Position numbers and translations under genes: made by a program. Shown here piece after piece: positions 17,667-27,000 of a DNA stretch of 61,951 bases (its first letter is position 1; every line of letters begins with the position of its first letter). The notes under the pieces are model-generated. The model made no database searches. It worked only from the letters and a program-made list of their open reading frames with translations, and was not told the origin of the DNA. Where the stretch lies: the NCBI GenBank assembly GCA_964453435.1, contig CAYVQZ010000029.1:1-61951 (forward strand), read 5' to 3'. The stretch comes from CAYVQZ01 sp964453435. GTDB taxonomy: Bacteria; Abyssobacteria; SURF-5.

Positions 17667-18719
17667 CTATTCGGAAACGAATCGAGCCGCAAGGTCGCCG
17701 ACCTCGCTCGTTGTATACCCCATTTCGCCGGCGTTCATGCCCTTCACGTTGCCGATGGTCTTGATGACCGCTTCCTCCACCTTTGCCGCCGCCTCCGATT
17801 CGCCCAGGAACTCGAGCATCATCTGGCAGGCGGAGATGGCGGCGAGCGGATTTATCATCCCTTTGCCGGTGTATTTGGGCGCAGACCCACCGATGGGTTC
17901 GAACATGGAAACGCCGGCCGGATTGATGTTTCCGCCTGCGGCGATTCCCATGCCCCCCTGAATCATTGCGCCAAGGTCGGTGATGATATCGCCGAACATG
18001 TTGTCGGTCACTATCACATCGAACCATTCCGGGTTCTTGACCATCCACATGCAAATCGCGTCGACGTGGGCGTAATCGGTCTCGACGTCGGGATAGTCCG
18101 CAGCCACCTCGCGGAACGTGCGTTCCCAGAGGTCCCAGGCGTACGTGAGCACATTCGTTTTGCCGCATAATGTGAGCTTCTTCCGTTGTCTCCGATTGCG
18201 GCAATATTCGAAGGCGAACCGTATGCAGCGCTCGACGCCATGCCGCGTGTTCACCGATTCCTGCACAGCCACTTCGTGCGGGGTTCCGCGCCGGAGGAAT
18301 CCGCCGGCGCCGGCGTAGAGGCCCTCGGTGTTTTCACGAACGACAACGAAATCTATTTCGGCGGGGCCTTTTCCCCTTACCGGCGTCTCGACCCCCGGCA
18401 GCAGCTTGACCGGCCTCAAGTTGATGTATTGGTCGAGCGCGAAACGCAAGGCAAGCAGGATGCCCTGTTCGAGTATCCCCGGTTTCACCTTCGGGTGGCC
18501 GATGGCGCCGAGAAATATCGCGTTGTGCTCTCGGAGTTCATCGATGGCGCCGGGAGGCAGCGTCTCACCCGTTTTTAAGTATCTGTCGCCCCCGAAATCG
18601 AATGTTTTTGTTTCGTATTCGAATCCGTATTTCTTTGCCGCCGCCGCGAGAACCTTGAGGCCCTCGGCGACCACCTCGGGACCGGTGCCGTCACCCGGCA
18701 GAACTGCTATTTTGTGCAT
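17667..18719 (-). CDS. leuB: 3-isopropylmalate dehydrogenase
   Basis: 350 aa from the ATG at 18719 (AGAGG 6 nt upstream; the frame extends to 18794 but family members start MHKIAVLPGDGTG). LRPVKLLPGV and RENTEGLYAGAGG, the catalytic Lys in GKTNVLTYA, and DNMFGDIITDLGAMI with the metal-binding Asp residues are present. It oxidises and decarboxylates 3-isopropylmalate in leucine synthesis. The sequence resembles the LeuB subgroup close to tartrate/homoisocitrate dehydrogenases, so a related substrate is possible, but the leuD neighbour supports LeuB. Confidence 0.92.
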   Translation of the reverse strand: MHKIAVLPGDGTGPEVVAEGLKVLAAAAKKYGFEYETKTFDFGGDRYLKTGETLPPGAIDELREHNAIFLGAIGHPKVKPGILEQGILLALRFALDQYINLRPVKLLPGVETPVRGKGPAEIDFVVVRENTEGLYAGAGGFLRRGTPHEVAVQESVNTRHGVERCIRFAFEYCRNRRQRKKLTLCGKTNVLTYAWDLWERTFREVAADYPDVETDYAHVDAICMWMVKNPEWFDVIVTDNMFGDIITDLGAMIQGGMGIAAGGNINPAGVSMFEPIGGSAPKYTGKGMINPLAAISACQMMLEFLGESEAAAKVEEAVIKTIGNVKGMNAGEMGYTTSEVGDLAARFVSE

Positions 18720-18790
18720 GTGAACCTCTGCTGTTGAAAAGAAGCCTGCATTCGCCCGGCTTCCGGTGGTTAACAACACATCGGAAGATT

Positions 18791-19306
18791 TCAAATCCCC
18801 TTCTTCTCGATACGTTTTCGCGCGTAATTGATGAGGCCGCCCGCGTCGAGCAGCTCCTGCATGAACGGTGGAATCGGCTGCGCCCGGAATTCCTGACCGG
18901 TTTTCAGGTTTCGGATAGCGCCTTCCGTCAGATCAACCTCAATCTCATCGCCATCGTTAATACCCTCGACAGCTTCGGGACAATCGAGAATCGGCAGCCC
19001 CATATTGAACGAATTGCGGTAGAAAATGCGAGCGAAGCTCTTTGCGATGACGCAGGATATGCCCGCAGCCTTGATTGCAATCGGAGCGTGCTCGCGCGAA
19101 GAGCCGCAGCCGAAGTTGTTTCCGGCGACAATGAAATCGCCCTCTTGCGCTTTCTTGACGAACTCGGTGTCGGCGTCTTCCATGCAATGCTGCGCCAGAA
19201 ATTTCGGATCGCTCGATGCGAGATACCGGGCCGGGATTATGGCGTCGGTGTCGATGTTGTCGCCATATTTCCAGGCTTTTCCTCTCAGTAGAACCTGTGG
19301 ACTCAT
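18791..19306 (-). CDS. leuD: 3-isopropylmalate dehydratase small subunit
   Basis: 171 aa. YGDNIDTDAIIPARYL and the swivelling-domain motif NNFGCGSSREHAPIA are diagnostic for LeuD. AAGGAAGG precedes the ATG by 7 nt. With LeuC it isomerises 2- to 3-isopropylmalate. leuC is not next to it: the expected place upstream is taken by a REP-like cluster and a GspF-like gene. leuB follows after 71 bp. Confidence 0.95.
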   Translation of the reverse strand: MSPQVLLRGKAWKYGDNIDTDAIIPARYLASSDPKFLAQHCMEDADTEFVKKAQEGDFIVAGNNFGCGSSREHAPIAIKAAGISCVIAKSFARIFYRNSFNMGLPILDCPEAVEGINDGDEIEVDLTEGAIRNLKTGQEFRAQPIPPFMQELLDAGGLINYARKRIEKKGI

Positions 19307-19382
19307 CGTTGCCTTCCTTCCTGGCTGACGGGAAAATTTCGCCGATTATACAGAACTTGACCGGCCTTTTGCAACAGAATCT

Positions 19383-19556
19383 CTCGGGGGACCGTCCCGA
19401 TTCTATCCCGCGAGGCGAGGAACTTCGTGCCCGTAAATCCGGGACAGTCCCCTACGCTGAAGGAGGGGGATTCCGTAATTGGGTACAGCCCCTCGGCGCT
19501 TCGTTTTCGCTGACATTCATAATTGTCGGACACATTGACGGTCCCCTGAATGGCCC
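19383..19556. repeat. REP-like repeat cluster 4
   Basis: Contains GGGACAGTCCC, GATTCCGTAATTGGGTACAG and ATAATTGTCGGACACATTG. It is close to cluster 3 over about 100 bp. It lies between leuD and the GspF-like gene, both on the minus strand. No gene seen. Confidence 0.8.
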
Positions 19557-19562
19557 GCGCTC

Positions 19563-20552
19563 TCACATGCCCGTCATCTCGAGCAGCGGCTGGAGATAAT
19601 GAACAAAATAAACCGTGTACAGCAGGTATAACACTATGATGCCGACGATGATGACCACAACAGGACCGATGAATTTCGGGAGAGACTCGAGGACGACCAA
19701 CGCCTCGTCCTCGTAGATATTCGCGACCCGCTCGAGAGCCTGCGTGAAGGAGCCGGTTTCTTCTCCCACCGCAAGGACCTCGCGAATCATCGGGGGCATG
19801 AGCCGCGCCTTTTGCACCGCTTCGGCAAGGGTGGAACCCTGCCGGATGGGGTCGACAATTTTGGTGATATTCCTGGCGACAGGCGCGTTGCCCGTGACGC
19901 GAGCCGCCCTTTCAATCGCCTGTGTCACCGGAATCCCGCTCTCCAACTGCATCGCGAGCGTCCTCGTGAATCTCGCCATGCAAAGCTTGATGGTAACCGA
20001 ACGAAAAGGCGGAACCATGAGCGCCAGCCGGTCCCGAATCGCGCGCCCGAGGCTGGTCCTCGAAAAAAAATAAATTCCCAAAATGACGCATATCACTGCT
20101 GCTATCGAGTAGAAGACGATTGATTCCGCGGTCGCTCTCTTATCGGAACTGAACAAGATCAATATCAAACTAAAAACGGCAAAAGCGAGAGTCAGTTGTA
20201 TTGCAGGATAGACGCATGCCCTGATTGTCGCCCGCCGCAGCATCAGCCGCGTGTCGAAATAGAGCGCCAGCCGCCTGAACACTTCGTCCAGGTGGCCAGT
20301 GCCCTCACCTGCGGCAACCATCTCGACAAAAATCGGCGGAAACATGCTGCCGCGCTTCCGCAACGCATCGGCCAACGTGTTTCCCTCCATGATATCCCGC
20401 TTCACGCCTTCGAGGGTTTTCTTGAGCCGTCGGTCCCGCGATTCCCGCACGATGACTGACAACGCCCGCGTGAGGGCCAAGCCGGCCCCTATTGATATCG
20501 AGACCTGTTTGGAAAAGTTCGCCATGGTTTTCAACCCGATTCGTCCGGGCAT
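19563..20552 (-). CDS. GspF/PilC-family inner-membrane protein
   Basis: 329 aa, about 70 residues shorter than typical GspF because the N-terminal cytoplasmic segment is missing. It starts close to the first repeat (FSKQVSISIGAGLALTRAL). Two copies of the T2SSF domain each carry the family helix pattern with VAAGEGTGHLDEVF and LAVGEETGSFTQAL, and three membrane segments are seen. GspF is the platform of type II secretion or type IV pilus machines. No other pilus or secretion gene is near. It starts 8 bp after the rluD stop, so it is probably cotranslated with it. Confidence 0.85.
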   Translation of the reverse strand: MPGRIGLKTMANFSKQVSISIGAGLALTRALSVIVRESRDRRLKKTLEGVKRDIMEGNTLADALRKRGSMFPPIFVEMVAAGEGTGHLDEVFRRLALYFDTRLMLRRATIRACVYPAIQLTLAFAVFSLILILFSSDKRATAESIVFYSIAAVICVILGIYFFSRTSLGRAIRDRLALMVPPFRSVTIKLCMARFTRTLAMQLESGIPVTQAIERAARVTGNAPVARNITKIVDPIRQGSTLAEAVQKARLMPPMIREVLAVGEETGSFTQALERVANIYEDEALVVLESLPKFIGPVVVIIVGIIVLYLLYTVYFVHYLQPLLEMTGM

Positions 20553-20560
20553 TGTTCTGG

Positions 20561-21532
20561 TTACTCCCTTCTCGCGACGTTCCTGAGCAATTGTATCATT
20601 TCGGCGAACTCGCCGGGCAAAGGAGCCTCGAATGACATATGGTCGCCGGTTTCCGGATGGCTGAACTCCAGCCTCTCGGCGTGCAGCATATGGCTCTGAA
20701 GCCGGAAGATGGCCTTCACGACCGCGGCTTCCATTCTTTCGTGGAATCGGCTCAACCCCGTGCCGTAAACCGAGTCGCCGACCACGGGATGCCCGATGTA
20801 GTTCATGTGCACGCGAATCTGGTGAGTTCTGCCCGTTGCGAGTCGCACGCGCAGTAGCGTCGCCTCGCGAAAACTTTCTTCCACATGGAATTCGGTTCTG
20901 GCCTCGCGACTTCGGATTCCCGTTATCGCCATTTTTTTCCTGTTGGAGGGGCTGCGCCCGATGGGCGCGTCGACAACTCCGCCGCTTTCTTCGAAATTTC
21001 CATACACGAGCGCCCGATATATCCTCTTCACCTCGTGTTGCCTGATGCGCTCCGCCATGCGCCGATGGCTGGTTTCGGTCTTCGCCACGATGAGCAATCC
21101 CGAAGTATTCTTGTCGAGCCTGTGAACAATTCCCGGCCTCTCCTTTCCGCCGCGCTCCGGAAGGTCCGGCGCGTGCGCCAGAAGCGCGTTGACGAGAGTG
21201 CCGGAGCTGATGCCCGCGGCCGGATGAACCACCATTCCCGCCGGCTTATTCACAACGATAATGTGCGCGTCTTCAAAAACGATATCGAGTGGAATCGTCT
21301 CGGGCTGAAAAGAAGATGGCGTGTGTCGGTCAATGCGGGCCGATATCAGTTCGCCCGAGCGCACCCTGTGGCTGGGTTTGGCCTGGCGCCCGCCCACCGT
21401 CACCATGCCGGAGCGGATAAGCGTCTGCGCGCGAGCGCGAGAGAGGTCCGGCACATGCTCGGCGAGGTATTGGTCGAGCCGCGCTCCATCTTCGGTTTCC
21501 GAAACGCTCAGCGTGTATTGTTCGCTCTTCAT
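20561..21532 (-). CDS. rluD: Ribosomal large-subunit pseudouridine synthase, RluD type
   Basis: 323 aa. An N-terminal S4 RNA-binding domain (about 15-75: GARLDQYLAEHVPDLSRARA) precedes a RluA-type catalytic domain with the active-site Asp near residue 139 in HRLDKNTSGLL. GRTHQIRVHM follows. It converts uridines in 23S rRNA helix 69 to pseudouridine. RluD versus RluA/RluC specificity cannot be told for certain; the S4 domain and length favour RluD. Confidence 0.9.
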   Translation of the reverse strand: MKSEQYTLSVSETEDGARLDQYLAEHVPDLSRARAQTLIRSGMVTVGGRQAKPSHRVRSGELISARIDRHTPSSFQPETIPLDIVFEDAHIIVVNKPAGMVVHPAAGISSGTLVNALLAHAPDLPERGGKERPGIVHRLDKNTSGLLIVAKTETSHRRMAERIRQHEVKRIYRALVYGNFEESGGVVDAPIGRSPSNRKKMAITGIRSREARTEFHVEESFREATLLRVRLATGRTHQIRVHMNYIGHPVVGDSVYGTGLSRFHERMEAAVVKAIFRLQSHMLHAERLEFSHPETGDHMSFEAPLPGEFAEMIQLLRNVARRE

Positions 21533-21639
21533 GGGTGAGGTCGATTGTTAATTTCTGCGAGTGTCGGCGCACGCAGAGATATCGGGCCGACTGGTCCCAA
21601 ACCGTTCACAGCGCGGCATAGCCGCAACCAAAACTGACC

Positions 21640-21836
21640 TCAGGGACAGTGAGTGTGTCCCACGGTTCAGGATGCCCTGCTTTGGGGGCAGTCCGCCCAT
21701 CTATCCCGCGGATTGCGCGGGACTTCGCTTCGCTCAGCGCAGAAAAGACAGGGATTCCGTAATTGGGTACAGTCCCCAAAGCTTGTTGTTCGACGAAATG
21801 TGCAACCGTGAGACAGACTTACAGTCCCTTTCGATC
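21640..21836. repeat. REP-like repeat cluster 5
   Basis: Lies in a 664-bp gene-free gap between rluD and carD. It contains GCGGGACTTCGCTTCGCTCA and GATTCCGTAATTGGGTACAG, and an ~80-bp unit including GCTTGTTGTTCGACGAAATG almost identical to cluster 2. The rest of the gap (21.84-22.19 kb) holds nothing I recognise. Confidence 0.8.
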
Positions 21837-22196
21837 CGTATCACATTGGCAGCCGTCAGCGCTATAAGAGTCGCGGCATGAAAATCCCGACGGAAATTCA
21901 CAATTCTGATAGACAGGAGTGCGGGATTTTCGTCCGGTTTCCCAAATAAAAAAAGAGCCGCCAAAGTGGCCGCCCCGCGCCGGATTGGATATTACGCTCA
22001 CGCGCCCCGCTAAACACCTCCCAGGCATTCATACGACGGCGTCCGGCGTTTTGTGCCCCATGTAAGCGCTCTTATCTTATAATCGGACATTCTTGTGGAT
22101 TCTCTATGATACGACATATCCCAACCCTCGCGCCCAAATGAACGGAGGCGCGTGGGTCTGTCCTGCACTTGGGCCAGAATAAGTATGGTGTGATTC

Positions 22197-22685
22197 TTAT
22201 CTGGTCATTGCCTTCGTAAAGAAGGCGTAGGCAGCTTCCTTGTCGACGTTTTTGACGCAGACATATTCGCTGGCGAGGATGGTGAACGCTCGTTCCAGCA
22301 GAATATTTTCGGTTGTCGAGAGGCCTTTCGAGCGGTTTTTGCGATCCAGATTGCGAAGGACCTCTGCCACCTGGCAAAGGTCGCCGCTCTGAATCTTGCG
22401 ATTGTAGGCCCTGAACCTGCGCTGCCAGTTGTCGGAACTCTTGGTTTCCTTCTGCTTGAGCACTTTCACTACTTCGCTGAAGTGCTCTCGCCTTACTGGG
22501 GGGCGCAGTCCGGCATGATCGGCGTTTTCTTCGGGAATGTACACCATCATGTCGAACATAATGGGTTTCAGGACTAGGAATTTCCGCTTTTGGCCCGAGA
22601 ATTCCTTTCGCTCGATTGCGACAACCTCGGAAGCGCCGTGGGCAGGATGGATAACGATGTCGCCCTTCTTGAGTCGGAATTGCAT
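22197..22685 (-). CDS. carD: CarD-family transcriptional regulator
   Basis: 162 aa. The N-terminal CarD/TRCF RNA-polymerase-interacting domain is clear (KKGDIVIHPAHGASEVVAIE, then VYIPEENADHAGLRPPV), followed by the helical DNA-binding half ending in LLERAFTILASEYV. CarD binds the RNA polymerase beta lobe and stabilises open promoters, especially at rRNA genes. It stands alone with its own promoter and a long leader; the start is the only ATG fitting the domain. Confidence 0.93.
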   Translation of the reverse strand: MQFRLKKGDIVIHPAHGASEVVAIERKEFSGQKRKFLVLKPIMFDMMVYIPEENADHAGLRPPVRREHFSEVVKVLKQKETKSSDNWQRRFRAYNRKIQSGDLCQVAEVLRNLDRKNRSKGLSTTENILLERAFTILASEYVCVKNVDKEAAYAFFTKAMTR

Positions 22686-22733
22686 CCTATTAGACCCACT
22701 TTCCCACGAACCCGTCCCGCCACGAGTTTATTT

Positions 22734-22763
22734 ATACTAGCATAACAGGGGGTTCGATGTCAA
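22734..22763 (-). promoter_or_regulatory. Promoter of carD
   Basis: On the minus strand TTGACA (22758-22763), an 18-bp spacer and TAGTAT (22734-22739), about 49 bp before the carD start codon. Perfect -35 and 4/6 -10. Confidence 0.55.
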
Positions 22764-22826
22764 GCAATGGGCGAAACCACCTCAGAAAATGAATGCCATT
22801 CAAGGGTTGCCGGCCATCGACGCGAT

Positions 22827-24608
22827 TCAGGCGGAGGCGAGAATTTCGCGAAGCGCTTCTATGTCGTACACAGGTTCCGCGCACCCTTTCTCGGTGCACA
22901 CGTGGGCGACGGGCCGATTGGCGGGCTCGTAATTCATGGCCTTGATCAAGTCGATATCAGTTTTCGGGTCGAGAAACTGGACCATCTTGACAGGGCGATA
23001 TATCCGTTTCGCCTCGCGGCGCAGGTCGGCGGCCGTTTCGTCGCTCGCCGACCCGACGACAGCAATTTTGGTGGAACTCTCGCGGAGATAAAGTCCGGCC
23101 AGCGCCAGTTCCGCGGCGTGATAGCCCATGTCGCGCGCCAGCAGAGCCTTGATTTTCTCCCGAAAAGACATGAGAGCGGTTTCGGCCTGCTCGTAGTAAT
23201 ATGAGTTCGCCGTGTAATTGAACAATCGCGCGAGGACCTCGATGGCGAGCGCGTTTTCGTGCAACGGCTCGTGCCGGATGCGCATTGCAGGCGGCATGTT
23301 CGCGTCGATTGGAGAATCGAGGAATCCGCCGTCCGGCGCTCTCAGGGCTCGTATAACAAAGTCCATCAACAGGCGCGCGTTTTCGAGATATTTTCTGGCG
23401 CCGGTGGTCTCATAGGCGTCGAGGTTTGCGCGCGCCAGCGCGACATTGTCGGTCAACAAGGCGGGTCCGCCGGCCGTTCCGTCAATCAACCAGTGATATG
23501 CGCCGTTCCGCTCGTCGAAACACCGCTCCATCAACATCTCGACGGTCATCAGCGCCGACTCGCGCCATTTCTCTTCTTCCAGCGTGTGATACGCGTCGAG
23601 GCACGCCGATATCATGAGCGAGTTCCAGTTCGTATAGATGGTCGTATCCACGCGGGGGCGTCCGAGCCTCGCGCGTTCCGCAGAGGAAAGCCCGTAGTAT
23701 TTCTCGCCCGGAACGACGATGGTTCCGGTATCCGCGTCGTAAATGTCGGCGTCCTGGCTCGCGAAGAATCCGGCTCCTGCCTCGTTCAAGAGAGTGTTGT
23801 GAATGTATTCGAGGATATTCCTGGCCGGTTTTGTGTAGGATTCGTTTCCGGTGAGCCGATAGCACTCGAGATAGTTGCGCAGGCTTTCGGCGTTCACGTT
23901 CAGATTCTTTTCGAAGTGTGGTTGCCGCCAATCCGCCGACACCGAGAATCGGAAAAGCCCGCCATCTTCCGCATCGAGCAGCCCCTCGCTCATCCTCGTG
24001 AGGGTCGTTTCGACGAACTCGAGCAGTGGCCGGTCATCGGTGAAAAAATAGTGACTGATGGCCAGCGATACCGCCCCCGCCATCGGAAATTTGGCGTCTG
24101 AACCGAATCCGCCATGAACCGGGTCGGCGTTTTTCTTGATGTCCTTGGTTACGGCGGACAGAAAATCAGCCGGTTCGGCGCGTCCGGGCGGTTGCTCGCT
24201 GCCGCTTTCGTCCATTGTACGGGCCATCTCTTCGGCGGCGGCCGAGACACGCTCTCTGTTTTCCCTGTGCCATTCCATTGCCTGGACGAGCAATTCCCTG
24301 AGGGCATCGGCCGGCAGATAGGTGACGCCATGGACAACAAAGCCCTCTCCCGTAAGGATGACCGCGCTCGGCCATCCGCCCTGGTTGTAGCGGTCGTTTA
24401 TGTCAGGCCGCGCGTCACTGTTTACGCGGACCGGCAGATACTCGCGCCCGATTATGCGAACGATTTCCGGGTCTGAATACCATTCCTCATCGACAACGTG
24501 GCACCAATGGCACCAATCGGCGGTTATGTTCAACAATACGAGCTTATCCTCTGCCCGGGCGCGAGCGAAAACCTCCGGCGACCATTCGAGCCACTCTATC
24601 TTCTCCAT
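22827..24608 (-). CDS. YyaL/Spata20-type protein: thioredoxin domain plus alpha/alpha barrel (DUF255)
   Basis: 593 aa. The N-terminal thioredoxin-like domain has WCHWCH with C33 and C36, followed by RPDINDRYNQGGWPSAVIL, the DUF255 signature. The rest is a (alpha/alpha) barrel of the glycosidase/epimerase type (YTNWNSLMISACLDAYHTL, LLTDNVALARANLDAYETT). The full-length family is ~680 aa; this protein lacks the usual very N-terminal residues. Known function is vague: thiol or carbohydrate-related. No signal peptide, so cytoplasmic. Confidence 0.88.
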   Translation of the reverse strand: MEKIEWLEWSPEVFARARAEDKLVLLNITADWCHWCHVVDEEWYSDPEIVRIIGREYLPVRVNSDARPDINDRYNQGGWPSAVILTGEGFVVHGVTYLPADALRELLVQAMEWHRENRERVSAAAEEMARTMDESGSEQPPGRAEPADFLSAVTKDIKKNADPVHGGFGSDAKFPMAGAVSLAISHYFFTDDRPLLEFVETTLTRMSEGLLDAEDGGLFRFSVSADWRQPHFEKNLNVNAESLRNYLECYRLTGNESYTKPARNILEYIHNTLLNEAGAGFFASQDADIYDADTGTIVVPGEKYYGLSSAERARLGRPRVDTTIYTNWNSLMISACLDAYHTLEEEKWRESALMTVEMLMERCFDERNGAYHWLIDGTAGGPALLTDNVALARANLDAYETTGARKYLENARLLMDFVIRALRAPDGGFLDSPIDANMPPAMRIRHEPLHENALAIEVLARLFNYTANSYYYEQAETALMSFREKIKALLARDMGYHAAELALAGLYLRESSTKIAVVGSASDETAADLRREAKRIYRPVKMVQFLDPKTDIDLIKAMNYEPANRPVAHVCTEKGCAEPVYDIEALREILASA

Positions 24609-24639
24609 ATCGTTTCTCCGCAGGTAAAAAAAGAGGGGT

Positions 24640-24840
24640 CATTCCACGGGGTTTGCGTTCCATTCATTGTAACACACCGTGGCGCGGCGGCAACCCCGCA
24701 AGCACAGGAGTTTCTTGGCGTCTCAGCGTCTTGGCGTGAGAAAGAAAGACATTTCATTTCAGACCATGGAGGATACAGGGATACACGGGGAAAGACGAAG
24801 AACGGGAACGACGGATTTCACTGATTACACGGACTGAAAA
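24640..24840. repeat. Degenerate dispersed repeat tract
   Basis: Gene-free gap carrying phrases such as GTCTCAGCGTCTTGGCGTGA and ATTTCACTGATTACACGGAC, related to the tracts at 4.93-5.53 and 58.69-59.0 kb. No gene seen. Confidence 0.5.
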
Positions 24841-24944
24841 CACCTCCCCGGCCTTCGCTGGTTGATTTTTTCAATCTGTGGGGATATGATTTCGGCATAC
24901 ACTGATTGAGCCGGGGCCAATGGCCGGTTTGGCGGACATGATGT

Positions 24945-25457
24945 ATGAAAGGAAAATTCTTTGCGCTGTTTATCGTGCCGGTCGCAATCACATTCGTGAA
25001 CTGTGCCCGCGATGATGCGCGCGATGCGCCTCCGGAAAGCGTGATGCAATCGTATACACTGAATCCGATCGGAGTCGTGCGCTCCGAACTCCGCCGTCTG
25101 GAGGACTGCCCCCGGCAAGGCTTCGAGGGAGCCCCCGACGCCTGGCTCGAAATCTATCCGCAGTTCCGCGATGCGCTTGATGGAATTACTCCGAAATCCG
25201 ATGTCATCATCCTGACGTGGCTCCACCTCGCCGGACGCGATGTGCTGAAGGTTCATCCGCGCGGCGACCCCGGCAGACCCCTCACCGGCGTTTTCGCGAC
25301 CCGCTCCCCCGCCAGGCCCAACCCCATCGGATTGCACAGGGTCACCGTGCTCGAAATCGATGAACAGCGCGGTATCAGGGTGCATCCACTCGAGGCGTTG
25401 GACGGCACACCGGTCATCGATATCAAGCCTGCTTTGGCCCAGTCACGAGACGAGTGA
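24945..25457 (+). CDS. TrmO-family (TsaA/UPF0066) protein, possibly exported
   Basis: 170 aa. Residues ~35-160 are a TsaA domain (NPIGVVRSEL, then FATRSPARPNPIGLHRVTVLE, the SAM-binding core). TrmO methylates t6A37 in tRNA, a cytoplasmic reaction. Yet this reading begins with a hydrophobic leader ending in Cys (FVNC, a poor lipobox). An in-frame ATG at 25041, preceded by GGAAAG, would give a cytoplasmic 138-aa protein and may be the true start. I report the longer frame because it is open and plausible, without deciding. Confidence 0.8.
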   Translation: MKGKFFALFIVPVAITFVNCARDDARDAPPESVMQSYTLNPIGVVRSELRRLEDCPRQGFEGAPDAWLEIYPQFRDALDGITPKSDVIILTWLHLAGRDVLKVHPRGDPGRPLTGVFATRSPARPNPIGLHRVTVLEIDEQRGIRVHPLEALDGTPVIDIKPALAQSRDE

Positions 25458-25486
25458 CCACGTCGAAGCCGCAGCATAGGAAGCGG

Positions 25487-25681
25487 TCACGTGGACTCCT
25501 TCCATTTCGTCCAGCGATAGACCTTTATCATAGTGGGTGTTCTGCATTTGGCGCACAGGGTGGACCCTTTGGGATACACCTTGTCGCCGGGGGCGACCAC
25601 ATCCTCCTCGATTTTGAGCGTCTCGCTGCCGCCACAATTCGTGCACTCCAGGGTTTCCGAGAGGTATTTTGAATGCTCCAT
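25487..25681 (-). CDS. Small zinc-ribbon protein
   Basis: 64 aa; AAGGAAAT lies directly before the ATG. Two CxxC pairs (CTNCGG and CAKCRT) about 25 residues apart form a zinc ribbon. Unknown function; probably binds nucleic acid or protein. It is convergent with the TrmO-family gene. Confidence 0.6.
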   Translation of the reverse strand: MEHSKYLSETLECTNCGGSETLKIEEDVVAPGDKVYPKGSTLCAKCRTPTMIKVYRWTKWKEST

Positions 25682-25759
25682 ATTTCCTTATTTTACCGTT
25701 TTCCTTGTTCCTCGGCGCTCCGGCATCGAACATCGCGTCGGCGGCTGGTCAAAAATCCA

Positions 25760-26119
25760 TTATTTTTCCATGAACCTTCTCATGCCGAAGCCGAACAGAA
25801 AGAGGGACAAGCCGCCGAGGACAAGGAGGATTCCCGTGGTCATGTTTCCTCCCGAAAAAACGAGAACGGCCCCGAAGGCGAATAGCCCCAATGAACTCAG
25901 CATATATATATTGGCGAACGTTTTAACCCTTTTGTTTTCGGTCGGAGAATGAGGCCTTCGAGGCGGAAACTTTTTGGAATTTGGATGGCGCTCGGCCCAC
26001 CTCTTGCACCGGTAGCACAGAACCATCTCTCCCTTCCCGGGACTCTCATGGCGATATGCGCTGTAATCACCAACAAATTGTCCGCAACCATGGCAATAAG
26101 GCATTTCTTTGTTTCCCAC
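25760..26119 (-). CDS. Zinc-ribbon protein with two membrane segments
   Basis: 119 aa. The N-terminal ribbon has CHGCGQ and CYRCKR; the C-terminal half is two hydrophobic helices (YMLSSLGLFAFGAVLVFSGG and ILLVLGGLSLFLFGFGM) separated by a short turn. A cytosolic ribbon anchored to the inner membrane is likely. Same strand and 78 bp upstream of the other small ribbon protein. Not recognised as a named family. Confidence 0.6.
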   Translation of the reverse strand: MGNKEMPYCHGCGQFVGDYSAYRHESPGKGEMVLCYRCKRWAERHPNSKKFPPRRPHSPTENKRVKTFANIYMLSSLGLFAFGAVLVFSGGNMTTGILLVLGGLSLFLFGFGMRRFMEK

Positions 26120-26164
26120 GCACGAGCGCCGGAAAATATTTACGGAATTTTTCCCACGGAAAAG

Positions 26165-26320
26165 GGATGTCTCTCAGGATTCGGATCCCCTGCTTTGGGG
26201 GCAGTCCGCCAATCTACGAATCCCCAAAAGACAAGGGATTCCGTAAATAGTGACAGTCCCCTGCGCTCTGTTTTTGGTCATACACATAATTATCGAACAC
26301 GCTCACTGTCCCCGAAGCGA
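26165..26320. repeat. REP-like repeat cluster 6
   Basis: Part of an 881-bp gene-free gap. It contains GGGGGCAGTCCGCCAATCTA, GGGATTCCGTAAATAGTGAC and ATAATTATCGAACACGCTC. Between this cluster and the next (26.33-26.64 kb) I see nothing recognisable. Confidence 0.7.
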
Positions 26321-26639
26321 ACAACTTCTCCCATGAACCGAGAGACACCCTCAAAGGCCGACTCCTAACAAATATGACCGAAGGTGTGATAAATTGTAAC
26401 TCACAACTGTGCGCAAGTCAAAGGAAGGAAACGGGCATAACCGAAAAATGTGGCTGAGCATTTCTCCCCCGCCCCGATGTTGCGACGCTGCGGCCTCGTG
26501 TCGGGATTAGAAAAGCGCGCCGCCGGTGGCATAATTCTTGCTCAAAAACGGACTTACGGCGGGTTCAGGCATTCCTGAGGGATGCGGCAAGGGTCCCTTC
26601 CATGGTATAAAATGGGCGCGCAAAATATGGGAAAAGACG

Positions 26640-26855
26640 AACAAGAGTGTGTCCCACGATTCATGGTGAAGATTGTTCGCTTCGGGGACAGTCCCGATTC
26701 TATCCCGCGAGGCGCGGGACTTCGCTCCGCTCAGCAAAGGAATAACTGGATTCCCCGGTCGAGCCGTGGAGTGAGATAGCGGGGGGATCCCGTAATTGGG
26801 ACAGTCCCCTGCGCTTGGTAATCGTGAGACGGATTCAATGTCCTCGAAGCACGGA
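26640..26855. repeat. REP-like repeat cluster 7
   Basis: Contains GGGGACAGTCCCGATTCTAT, GCGGGACTTCGCTCCGCTCA and a shortened CCCGTAATTGGGACAGTCCC. The phrase GGATTCCCCGGTCGAGCCG also occurs, modified, in cluster 8. No gene seen. Confidence 0.75.
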
Positions 26856-27000
26856 TTGCCGAATCACAGGACACATTCACAAGGGAGATTTCCTGTCTCT
26901 TTCTCAGGCATTGCAAGTGTTCGATAAAGAACGTCTTTGAACAGAAACCGCCGGGACGCCGTCGCCCGCAGCGACAGGTACAGCAGTTAAGGAGCCTCGC

